From contig NW_025062337.1 in assembly GCF_000002995.4 (NCBI RefSeq), positions 1 to 31,620 of the forward strand: a DNA stretch of 31,620 bases, read 5' to 3'. The notes below the pieces were generated by a model, which did not search any database, was not told the origin of the DNA, and saw nothing but the letters and a program-made list of their open reading frames with translations. Below, in pieces: positions 10,536-19,389 of the stretch. The stretch's first letter is position 1; each line of letters begins with the position of its first letter. This DNA comes from Brugia malayi. Its lineage: Eukaryota; Nematoda; Chromadorea; Rhabditida; Onchocercidae. Made by a program: the position numbers and the translations under genes.

Positions 10536-12115
10536 TTATAATTTATTCAATCAGTTAGATTATCAGTAAATACACATATGATAATTTCTAAAACCTTACT
10601 TGTAAATGCTATCCAACATTTCAAATATTACCCAATTTCTACTGTTTAAAATACATTATTCATTTACCCATCATTTCAGGTACAATTACCCGTTAACTAA
10701 GAAAAAAAATTTTTTCTTCAAACAAAAAAATTGCTTTCATTTTTTTATTTTATTTTTTTTTTCAAACAAAAAAAGTGAAAATTTTTGATATTTTTGCAAA
10801 ATAAAATTTCAATTCAGAAAAGTGTTGTATTTTATAATGCTAGAAATGATGTGATAATCAAAGAAAACGAGTAATCCAGGTAATATAAAGGTAAGAAATG
10901 ATAATTCATAATTAATAAGCGACAATTGAAAATTTTTTTTTATTTCTTTCTATTGAAATATCTGAAATTATGTTCCTAATTAGTGCTCTTCTCGTGTTGA
11001 AATCATTAATTTCCAACATTGCAAAATTATAAAAGAGGGAAAAGAAAGAGTAAAAGTGAACGACTAATTAGCTAATTAGCAGTTTTTATTTTATCTTTAA
11101 TCACAATTTCTTTGCATTTTATTTTATTACTCTTCATAAATTTGAAATATAATAGTTGAAATTATTGATTTGAATCAGTGAATTCTTTCTTTTTCTTTTT
11201 GCCTTCATTTCGATTCCAAAATTATTTCAAATTTATCCGAAAATAAAATGATTATTAACTATTATTTGAGCAGCAGGAAAACATCATCAAAGATATTTTA
11301 ATTGTTAAATAATTTTGTAAAAGTTTAATGTTTGATTAAAATATTGCAATGAAATTATAATCAATCAAACGAAAAATAAAAGGAAATAAAGGAAATCAAA
11401 ACTGAAAAAATAAAGGAAACATTTTTCATTTACTTTTTTGTTATTATTATTGTCATTATAATTATTTATATTATTATTATTGTTATTATTATGAAGATGA
11501 AAATTGAACCAATGAGAATTAGCAATTAAATTTTGTGATGAGTTTGAAATGTTCATATTTGATGTAAACTGACGATTAATTAACACTTTTATTGTTCCCT
11601 GGGAATTTACTATTTTACAAATTCATTTCATGTCAAATTCTAATTTTAAGCCCATAAAATTATATATTAGCTACAAGTAAAGTGTGAGAGAAATAATTCA
11701 ATTTGAAAATATTAATAAAATCCAATTTTACTAATTTAGTTGATGAGCGAATGTAATTAAGTGTTGACAAATTTGAGAGATATAGTGGATTTGGCATCAA
11801 GAAAACTAAGAATACTACAAATTGTATATGATAAACTTATTGTAGACGAAATTCTTATTTGCCTTTCTTTTATTTTGCTCAACGTATTATTGATTTAGCA
11901 AAATAATTAATTAGCATTATAGCCTCATAATTTGTTCCTCAAATTGTCAAACAACAAAATTAATCAATAAAACTTTTTTTACTTTTTAAGGGTTCTGTCA
12001 CTTTTCCTTCAATTTAATAAAATTTTTTTTGAAATAAAAGGCAATTTAACAAATGCATCTATTAAAGTTGATACCATTCTTTTCTTTGTTCTAAATAATA
12101 GCAAAAGTTGACACA
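10536..12115. other. Second copy-A-specific stretch without genes
   Basis: 1.6 kb of AT-rich sequence absent from copy B. It includes an (ATT)n-type microsatellite (11438-11493) and repeated CCAGGTAATATAAAGGTAAG-like splice donors near 10877, but no reading frame that could be joined into a protein. Confidence 0.65.
11438..11493. repeat. (ATT)n microsatellite
   Basis: TTATTATTATTGTCATTATAATTA-type run. It produces a poly-Asn frame on the minus strand that should not be annotated as a gene. Confidence 0.88.
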
Positions 12116-13315
12116 GTTGACAGAAGTTGACACTATTATTTGATCCCTTTTCTTTTCATCTTTTTTTGTCTCTTTCTTACTTATTAACTTATCACAACAT
12201 TACTTATAACGATATTTATTAATCATATCGTAAGTAAAGTATCTGTCTGATTACCTGCCTAATTAAAGGAATAATTTTTTATTACCTATTGTCATATTTA
12301 TCTTTCAGGGAAAACAAAAGGAACATTTTTCGGATGCGTTTTGCCGAATATTACTTTAAAAAAAAGGAAAAGAAAATTAAAAAATCATTTTTTATTATAT
12401 TTGCTATTTTTCTAGAATAATTTCTTTTTTTTTAAAACATATTTTAGAATAATTAATAAATTTTATTTCAGGAAATCAATTGCTATTTTATCATTCTTAT
12501 TTTTAGCCACATAGCATATAATTCATATTGCTATTACGGATACCTCTATTCATCTTATAATTAAATACCTATAATAATAGTAGAACAGGTAAAAAATAAA
12601 GAAAGGCCTGAATTAGTTGCAGTATTGTTTATTTTATATTTGATTTTACAAAATTTCCCTTCTTATAATTTGAAATTTTCTTCACTGACAGTTTAAATCA
12701 ATCAATTTTACAGTGAGAAGCATAAAGTTACAATAAAATTTTTATTTCTAAAAAAATTTTTTTCAGGAAAATATTCTCGAAGAAATGAATGTTATATGAA
12801 TGGAATTTCTCAGTGCTCTATTTTTGCTTCCTTTTTATCAGTAATTCTCTCTTACCTTTATTATAGATCATTGGCATTTCTTAATTAAAGAAATTTGCAT
12901 TGCAAATTGATCATTTAAAGAATATATCAATCATAAAAGTTATCAAAAAATTAGTATCCTTGCAAAATATTATATAAATTAAAGTATTAAGGTATCCAGG
13001 TAATTAAAGTATTGTTGAAATATTGTTTCTTCTTATTTTATTATCATTGTTGTAATTGTTGCAGAAAAGATTGCATATCGAAAATGTACAATTAAATAAA
13101 TTATTCATTCAAAAAACAAATGAATTAAGTAATTAAAAATATTTCCCAGAGGAATTTAATTTCACTTTTAAATAAAGTCGTTAAAGTTGCTGCTAACTTA
13201 AATGTGTCAATGAGTAATTAAACAGCAATTTCTAGTTGAAATTTAAACTAATTAAGATTTTTTCACATTTTTTTTTACTTATTTTGTTACAATTTATAAT
13301 TATCATAGTAAATAA

Positions 13316-15152
13316 GCTAGTTAACAACAATATCATAATATTACTGGAAACATATAAAGTTAATCACAGTTTGACAGAAGAAGTCCTTACCGCAAATAAA
13401 CTGACCATTAATTCTTTTGTAGGTAGGATTGCTAGCCTAAAAACATTTATAATGGAGGAAAAAAATGAAGTAAGCAATATAATTGGAAAAGTAGCTAAAG
13501 TGATGAACGTTTTACTTTTGCCACTTAAAAATTAAATTTAATGAAAACCGAATTATTAAAAAATGATTAATATATGCGTAATTTTTTTTTTAATTAATTA
13601 ATGAAAACAAAAAATAAAATGAAGAAATCAGAGATGAAAATTTATTTTGAAAAGGCTTACCTTCCAAATTAGATTTCAATTAGCTCAAATATTCAAATGT
13701 TGATATGTTTCATCACAGTAACTTCTTTTTTGATACCATTAGTAAATAATCAATGATACTGTTTTAACCTGAAAAAAATACAAATGCAAAATTGATAATT
13801 TTAGAAAAGGAAATCATAGATAAATAACAATGTAAAACAAATTTTCATATTTGTCTCAAATAGCATTACCACTGAAACTATAATACTGTGTGGAAAGAAT
13901 TATTTTATATTGGTTGCTCGTCAAATCTAATATATAAATTTGTTTCACATTTTTTAAAATCAGATCCTATCAATGAGTGATCGTATCAAAGCCTAACAAT
14001 CAATACAAATCGTTTAATACTGACAAAAACGTGATCCTACCTACTTGTACTGCTATTATGACTCTGAAATAATAAACACAAGTAATGATAAAGTTGGAAA
14101 ATTAATTGCTTTTTTCATTTAAACTTGAAAAATTAGCTTTTGACACGTTTAAATGCGTTTTTCACGTCTTCCACTACATTAGTTTTATACGTATGTCTTT
14201 AAAGATTCAGACTTTTCTTGAGATCTGAGCATTCTTAAGCTACTAGAATGCACATTAGCAAGTATAACAGAAGCCTGATTAATTAAATGTAGTCCTATGT
14301 GTAGTCCAAAAGTTTATATACGATCAAATCTTTGTCAAGATTGCTAAAAGTTGAAAGCAATTACAGAAGGAAGCTGTGCGAAATTGTCTAAAATAAAATC
14401 GAAAGATCACAAAAAAGAATAATCATTGTCAACTTTTTTGATTGATAGAGACACTAATTGTGACATATTAAAAGTCATATCAACTTAGATTTAGTATATC
14501 AGAAAGAAAGAAGTCTCATAAATTCGAATTAATTGATTTATATCTTTTAATCTTTCTTTAAAAAAAAAAAAAAAAAAAAAATTTGAATTAGAAAACATTT
14601 CAATACTTACTTTGATATGATTTTCATTCTACAGCAAGGAATGTCTAAGCTCCGAGAAAAACTTATTGGAAATTATTTAATTTGATAAAGTTAAAGAAAG
14701 TCCATGGATTACTGAAGAGTACTTAACGGACGGTTCATAAACGAAATGAATAATTATTGATATCTTATCCTCAATAATTTCAGACAATTATCGCGGAAAT
14801 TTTGATCAAAATAGAAAAGAAACAAAATTAATATATTATTAACTAACGATGAAAAGTGATAAGACATAACTTTCACAAATTGATATCACAACACAGGAAT
14901 TAAAAACAATAAATAGCTAATTAAATAACTTAAATTAATACATTCTTTTATTCAACATCATATCTCAAAACAAAATGATCAAATGCTATTTTAGCATATA
15001 ATTGAATTAAAAAAGAAGCAAATGAAAAATTAATGATCCTTAATATAACCTATAATTTAATAAAAAAAAAAAAAAAAGATACACAAGAAATATGGACGTA
15101 GTAAGCAATAATTTTACTACAGTATTGGATTACCTAATTGCTTCTATAATGG
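13316..15152. other. Interval between duplication copy A and the zinc-finger gene
   Basis: No supported coding gene. One open frame (13236-13535, plus) ends with a coiled-coil-like stretch but has no family match. A spliceable non-coding exon candidate lies on the minus strand at 13661-13768, and a GTAAGTATT donor on the minus strand ends near 14611. These suggest, weakly, that the TMTC transcript begins in this interval, divergent from the plus-strand zinc-finger gene. Confidence 0.5.
13661..13768 (-). other. Candidate non-coding (5' UTR) exon
   Basis: On the minus strand a 108-bp segment is framed by a strong TTTTTTTTCAG acceptor and a GGAAG/GTAAGC donor. All three minus frames contain stops within the first ten codons, so it is not coding. 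It lies upstream of TMTC in the same orientation, so a leader exon of that gene is possible. AT-rich DNA produces such pairs by chance, so confidence is low. Confidence 0.25.
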
Positions 15153-15160
15153 TATAAATA
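15153..15160 (+). promoter_or_regulatory. Possible TATA box of the zinc-finger gene
   Basis: TATAAATA followed by less AT-extreme sequence. A start near 15180-15190 and a leader exon ending at a TCA/GTAAGA donor (15460) would lead to the acceptor just before the ATG at 15893. In an AT-rich genome a TATA match alone is weak. Confidence 0.22.
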
Positions 15161-15184
15161 TATGATTAACGAACGATGAGAAAA

Positions 15185-15460
15185 TGTAGAAAAATTAGAA
15201 TAAGGAAAGAAAAATTGCTGAAAAGTGAAAGAATTATACATAATTTCCAAGCAGTATGCATTATACCTGGAAGTGATCAATTGCAATTAATGTTTATTTG
15301 TTTATCCAAAATGGGAAATAAAAGGTATTATTTTGGTTTGCACAAAAAGATTGTGGCAATATGATAATGTCAAGTTGGGATGTGCCGGAGAACAAGAAAA
15401 GTGATCAAATGATATTCCGCACGAAAAGCAAAAGTGTATACCCGTTTTTGTGCACATTCA
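15185..15460 (+). other. Possible 5' UTR exon of the zinc-finger gene
   Basis: The stretch to about 15460 is visibly richer in GC than its surroundings (15370-15460 especially). It ends in a donor-like GTAAGA, and the next good plus-strand acceptor is at 15890-15891. A 62-codon open frame (15176-15364) lies in it but shows no recognisable feature. Confidence 0.25.
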
Positions 15461-15892
15461 GTAAGATAGTGCAAGAGAGTATTACTTTTTTTTATGATAC
15501 TAAAAAATGAAGGTAACTATTTATTGTATCGATCAACATTTATTTTGATTTTTTGGTCATCTTGAAGTGTATGTCATTATTTTATCTGTTTTTGGTATTA
15601 TTAGTGAAGCTATTTTATTTTTAAGTGAGTGATAAGGATAGTTTATTTGGTCAAATTAGTATAACTTTTGCTTCTATTTGAATTGCTGTTCTTGTATATC
15701 TGTTTGAGAAATGTATTCATAAATGATTTTTTTCGTTTTTTCTTTTTTCTTTTTTTTTTTCTAAAAAAATTGTAAGGTATTGAGTAGTATTGTGATTAAT
15801 TTTTGATAAAATTGTGACGTATAATTTGGCGTTATTTTATTATCAATTTTCATTTGATTAATATTTGGTTTATTTTATGATTTTTTTTTAGA

Positions 15893-16012
15893 ATGAGCTT
15901 GTCCGCCGCCCAAATTCCAGAGCATCCGGATATTTCCGATGTTCTGGAGTATTTGCAGCGAGAACCTGTAATGCTTCGCGCATTACAGGAATACATCCGC
16001 AAAAAGGAGCAG
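15893..16012 (+). CDS. Zinc-finger gene exon 1
   Basis: 40 codons in phase 0, starting MSLSAAQIPEHPDISD and ending at CAG/GTAATT. The ATG lies immediately after a TTTTTTTTAG acceptor. It encodes a predicted amphipathic helix. Confidence 0.87.
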
Positions 16013-17426
16013 GTAATTCTCTTTTCTTTTTTTGTCATAAATAAAAATTCTAGAGAGAGGGAGAGAGGGTTGGAGAGATTTATACTCCTAATTTAAAATA
16101 AGACTGTAAAAATGTGGTCTTTTCAGGCTGAGAACTTGCTCCTAACCCGCTTGGAGGAGGCGGAGAGGAGGCCGGAGGTCGAAGGGCGAAGTGGAGAGGA
16201 ACCGGTACCTCAGGTACCGGCATTTAACATTGAAGAAGCAGAGTGGGCCCCTCTGCCCGAAACTGATGATGAGGCCGAGAACTGGCCATCGGGTGCAGAG
16301 TGGGCTCCTCTGCCTGATGATGACAGCGATGAACCTGAGGTACCGGCAGCACCAATGGAGACAGATGCGGATGCGGAACCGGTTGAAGTGTTTCGCGAAC
16401 TCGTTCTGTAAGTTCTGATTTCTGAAATGAATGTAGTAACTATGTAGTAAAAAAGTAATAACTAGGACAATTATTAATTTTACCTGCTAAATAATTGGAA
16501 CTAAATTTGAAACTATTTCAGAAGAACGAGAACGATTAAAATTCCGGTTCTCGCGACGCATGGGTCACTGGCTACGGCAATACCGGAAGAATTTCACCCC
16601 GCTGATTTAGGGGACCTTCCGGAGCAGCTCCGACGGGAGTTGCTAGTGCCGCAGGCAGAACCATACACGGTGGTTCAGGCAAATGGGGACAGCAACATCG
16701 GTAATTTATAATTTTAATAATGTTAGAAGATGATTTTATCTCTATAATGTTTTAGTGAATATAATCATACTTTGATCATTTATTGATAAAATGATATTTA
16801 TGAGTGTAATATCACAAATGTTTTTCTTTCTAATGCGTCAAAACGGTCACAAAATTTCCATATCGATGCAATAAAAGAACTTTATGCGACATTATCTTCT
16901 AAGCATTTCTATTTTCAGTGTGTGGTATCTGCGGCAGGCAGTTTGGAACGCTCAAAGGGTGGCGTATTCACGCCTCACGGATGCATAAGCAGGACGGTAA
17001 GTATTTCTAAGCGGAACTTTCAATTAGTTTTTGAAAATATTTGCTTTTTTGATCCATGTGAAAGTTAGCAGACTAATTAATTATGAATATTTCAGGCTTT
17101 TGCGCTCGCTGCGGCCATTACGTCCTGCTGCCACCCGAATTCACGGCCGCACAAAGAACAGCGGCACTGGAAATTCACGCTCTCGATTGGTGCCCGAGAG
17201 CGTGTGCGGCCGTGATCAGCGAAAGGCAGGTCAAGCGTCGTAGACTTGACCTGGTGGGGAGAGAAGAGGACGCCCACCACCTCTTCATTCCAGGTAAGAA
17301 ATCACTAATATTTAAGAAGTGAGATTTAAAAGAAGGAAATGAAAATTCGAAAGTACAGAAAACAAAACATTCAAGAAGTGGATTTCATAGTTTTTCTAAT
17401 CAGCGAAATTTTTTTCAGGCCAATGA
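15893..17426 (+). CDS. Two-finger zinc-finger protein with acidic WAPLP-repeat region (six exons, family unrecognised)
   Basis: Exons 15893-16012, 16127-16407, 16522-16700, 16919-16996, 17096-17293 and 17419-17426 join in frame (864 bp, 287 residues plus TGA). All introns are GT-AG, 99-218 bp long, ending in TTTTCAG-like sites. Residues 1-55 look helical and charged (around EYLQREPVMLRALQEYIRKK). Residues 56-130 are acidic, with AEWAPLP at 78-84 and again at 97-103. Finger 1 is C195-x2-C198-x12-H211-x4-H216. Finger 2 is C222-x2-C225-x21-H247-x4-C252. A basic KRRR (266-269) may be a nuclear signal. A nucleic-acid-binding role is inferred from the fingers. Exons are about 50-60% GC by eye against AT-rich introns. 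The ATG is one base after an acceptor, so a leader exon or trans-spliced leader is likely. The finger spacing resembles fingers in some R2/NeSL-type LINE proteins, but no reverse transcriptase is present and the introns argue against an active element. Confidence 0.88.
16127..16407 (+). CDS. Zinc-finger gene exon 2 (acidic, WAPLP repeats)
   Basis: 281 bp after a TCTTTTCAG acceptor, ending at TTCT/GTAAGT. It carries a 57-bp-spaced direct repeat that encodes AEWAPLP twice, and three GGTACCGG-type strings. Two of these form a 19-bp near-perfect palindrome at 16202-16220. Very rich in Glu, Asp and Pro. Confidence 0.88.
16522..16700 (+). CDS. Zinc-finger gene exon 3
   Basis: 179 bp after an ACTATTTCAG acceptor, ending ATCG/GTAATT. 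It encodes a linker with LPEQLRRELLVPQAEPY, with no known motif, leading into the first finger. Confidence 0.86.
16919..16996 (+). CDS. Zinc-finger gene exon 4 (C2H2 finger)
   Basis: 78 bp encoding one complete C2H2 finger (CGICGRQFGTLKGWRIH, then the second His four residues on). Acceptor CTATTTTCAG, donor GGACG/GTAAGT. Confidence 0.9.
17096..17293 (+). CDS. Zinc-finger gene exon 5 (C2HC-like finger and basic tail)
   Basis: 198 bp, the most GC-rich exon here. It encodes CARCG, a long loop, then H-x4-C and a KRRR basic stretch. Acceptor ATATTTCAG, donor CCAG/GTAAGA. The strand is set by splice sites and phase; a shorter minus-strand frame overlaps it but cannot be spliced. Confidence 0.88.
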
Positions 17427-17525
17427 TACTAACGGGCCTCCCCCACGCAGCCGAACTGTTACTGCCTGTCCCAGCTCTCCATTCCTCTGCCCAATGAAGT
17501 ATAGCCAAGCGGGTTAGTTTTGCTC
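17419..17525 (+). other. Zinc-finger gene last exon and 3' UTR, with alternative acceptor
   Basis: Using the TTTTTTTCAG acceptor (ending 17418), the protein ends Gly-Gln-stop at 17426. A second acceptor, CCCCCACGCAG, ends at 17450 and is preceded by a textbook TACTAAC branch site (17427-17433). It would give a 300-residue protein ending ELLLPVPALHSSAQ with the stop at 17495-17497. GC-rich, codon-like composition continues to about 17500, which favours the second reading or a retained ancestral frame. Confidence 0.6.
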
Positions 17526-17753
17526 AAAAAAAATAAAAAAACAAAAAAAATTAAAAAAATAAAAAGATAAAGAAAATAAAAAATAACAAAAAAATAAAAA
17601 AACAAAAAAATAGAAAAAATAGAAAAAAACGAAAAAAAAAACAAAAAAATAAAAATTAGAAAAAAAACAAAAAAATTTAAAAAAATAAAAAATAGAAAAA
17701 AAACAAAAAAAAAATTAAAAAAACAAAAAAATAAAAAAAAATGTCCAAAAAAA
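17526..17753. repeat. A-rich low-complexity block (AAAAAAT/AAAAAAC)n
   Basis: About 230 bp that is almost purely A on the plus strand, with single T, C or G every 6-9 bases and almost no run of T. It starts about 30 bp after the GC-rich part of the zinc-finger gene. AATAAA strings abound, so polyadenylation here is possible. It could also be an old retroposition tail. Confidence 0.9.
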
Positions 17754-19300
17754 TTTTGTTTTTCGATTTTTTTTTGTTTTATTTAGATGTAAAAACAATT
17801 GAATTCAAAGTTTTATAAAAGGTAGTGAAGCGATATGACAATTTTTCAGTCATTTTATGCTAGCAAATGTATCACTAATTATTGTGGTGGCATTTGAGGA
17901 TCAAATAGTCTTTGAAAGGATTTTTTTTTGCAAAGAAAAATTAATAAAATATCACATTTTTTTGAATTCAGTTGTTTTTTTTATTAGTTTTTTGTTTTTC
18001 GTTTGTTTTTTAATTTGCCCATTTTGGGCGTCTAACTTTTTAAAAAGTTTATTCTTGTATTTTATTTGTTCTTAATTCAAGTAATATTATGAAAAATTTG
18101 ATGTTTCGATGGTTTCTTAGTAATGATTTTCTATTTTTTTTTCTTACTAATGGTTTTCTATTTTTTTTTTTATTTCTAATTTAATTATTATTAATGTAAG
18201 TATTTTGTTTATTTTTCATTTAATGTTATTTGTTTGTTGTTTTTAAGCCTCTTTTACTACATATGTTTTTCATTTTTATTTTAGTGTTATCTAATTCTTT
18301 AATTTTTCATTTTTCGATAATTTATTTTTTTGTGTATTGGATACCAACTTATAATATATTTAATTTTGTATTTCTTAATTTGTTAATATCATGTTTGTTT
18401 ATTTTATTATATTAGAATATGTTAATGTCGTATTAGGTATTTTAGACAGATATAGCATTTTATATTTAAAAGTGTTTTTTTTTTTTTTTTTTTTTTTTTT
18501 TGGAAATGACTAATTTTTCAGGCTTTTCCTTGCGGTTAAGCCTGTTTTTGATTCGTTGAATTATCGAATTGAAAAATATATCAGTGATTAATTTGTCTTA
18601 GTTTTTATTTATTTATTTTTTGAGCTGAATTGTAAGTTGGTATCCAACAAGTTTTTTTGGGATGAGGGAAAAAAAGGTCGAGAGCAGGTAGAGTTATACC
18701 TGCTCTCGGCATAACTTAGGAGTTATTATGTGATGAAAAATATTGAAAATATGAGAAGTTTTCTAAATTTTTTGAAATTTTTGATATATTTCTAAATTTT
18801 TACTTTTTTGTAAATTTTTTGCTAAAAATTAGGATTTTTATAATATTTTCATGTCCCTAATTTTTCATTCCCCTTTCAACGTTTTTTAATTTTTGAATTA
18901 TCTCGAAAACTACTTGAATTAGCTAAATAATCAAATTTGGGAGGTTTAGTTTCACATTATTTTAATGCTTGAATTATTTGCTTCTGGTTTTGGTTTTTTA
19001 TTTTTTTCAATTTTCAATTTTTTTTAGTTTTTTTATTTTTTCAATTTTCAATTTTTTTTTGGTTTTTTGTTTTCTATCCTGAAATTTTTTTAGTTTTTTT
19101 CAATTTTTAAATTTTTTTTGGTTTTTACTTCTATCTTGAAATTTTTTTTTTGAATTTTCTGATTTTTAAATGTTTAATTAAGATTTGATTTTGTTCGCAA
19201 AAAGCATATTGCATCTGTTTTTTAGTTTTAACTAGCACTATCATTTTTTTTATAAATTTTAGTATAGGATATCACATTTTATACTTCTTTTTGTATGCTT
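17754..19300. other. T-rich stretch with inverted repeat and hairpins
   Basis: Strongly T-biased on the plus strand, including a run of 27 T (18475-18501). No coding exon was seen; open frames are Phe/Leu-rich chance frames. It contains the structured segment 18337-18710 described separately. Confidence 0.75.
18337..18710 (+). other. Segment with 15-bp inverted repeat and two hairpins (structured RNA or small foldback element)
   Basis: TTGGATACCAACTTA (18337-18351) is the exact reverse complement of TAAGTTGGTATCCAA (18633-18647). Between them sits a 7-bp hairpin, CAGGCTT (18519-18525) with AAGCCTG (18538-18544). Just after, 18677-18710 forms a 14-bp stem (12 perfect pairs CGAGAGCAGGTA/TACCTGCTCTCG plus a wobble and a G-C) with loop GAGTTA. 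These GC-containing pairs stand out in T-rich DNA. No target-site duplication flanks the arms, so a MITE is not proven. No known RNA family is recognised. Confidence 0.6.
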
Positions 19301-19389
19301 TTTTATTAATTTCATTTTTGCATGAATTTTAGTTATTTTACTAACTGAGTGCCTTTTGTCTTCTTTGACCATTTTTTCTTTTTCTGCTA

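Larger units (their letters stand above)
7191..13315 (+). repeat. Copy A of a dispersed direct duplication (blocks A1-A4 with two unmatched stretches)
   Basis: Blocks A1 (7191-8244), A2 (about 10431-10535), A3 (about 12116-12238) and A4 (12251-13315) recur in the same order and orientation at 21294-24063. A1 and A4 match their partners at about 97-98% by eye, A2 and A3 only at about 85-90%. Two stretches of copy A (8245-10430 and 10536-12115) have no counterpart in copy B. A short seed, GCTAGTGTTCCTA, also matches 70 bp before A1 (7120-7132). No terminal inverted repeats, target-site duplications or coding frame explain it as a known transposon. Confidence 0.93.

Noticed and set aside
13236..13535. 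99-codon open frame on the plus strand ending in a coiled-coil-like stretch
   Set aside because: It begins inside the duplicated non-coding block, has a Phe/Ile/Asn-rich first half typical of AT-rich chance frames, contains splice-like strings and matches no family I know. Left as unproven.
15893..17426. Active LINE (R2/NeSL-type) retrotransposon
   Set aside because: Only finger spacing is reminiscent. There is no reverse transcriptase or endonuclease coding sequence downstream, and the gene has five normal introns.
17459..17644. Minus-strand frame rich in Phe over the A-rich block
   Set aside because: It is the complement of the poly-A-like low-complexity block and ends in the 3' part of the zinc-finger gene.
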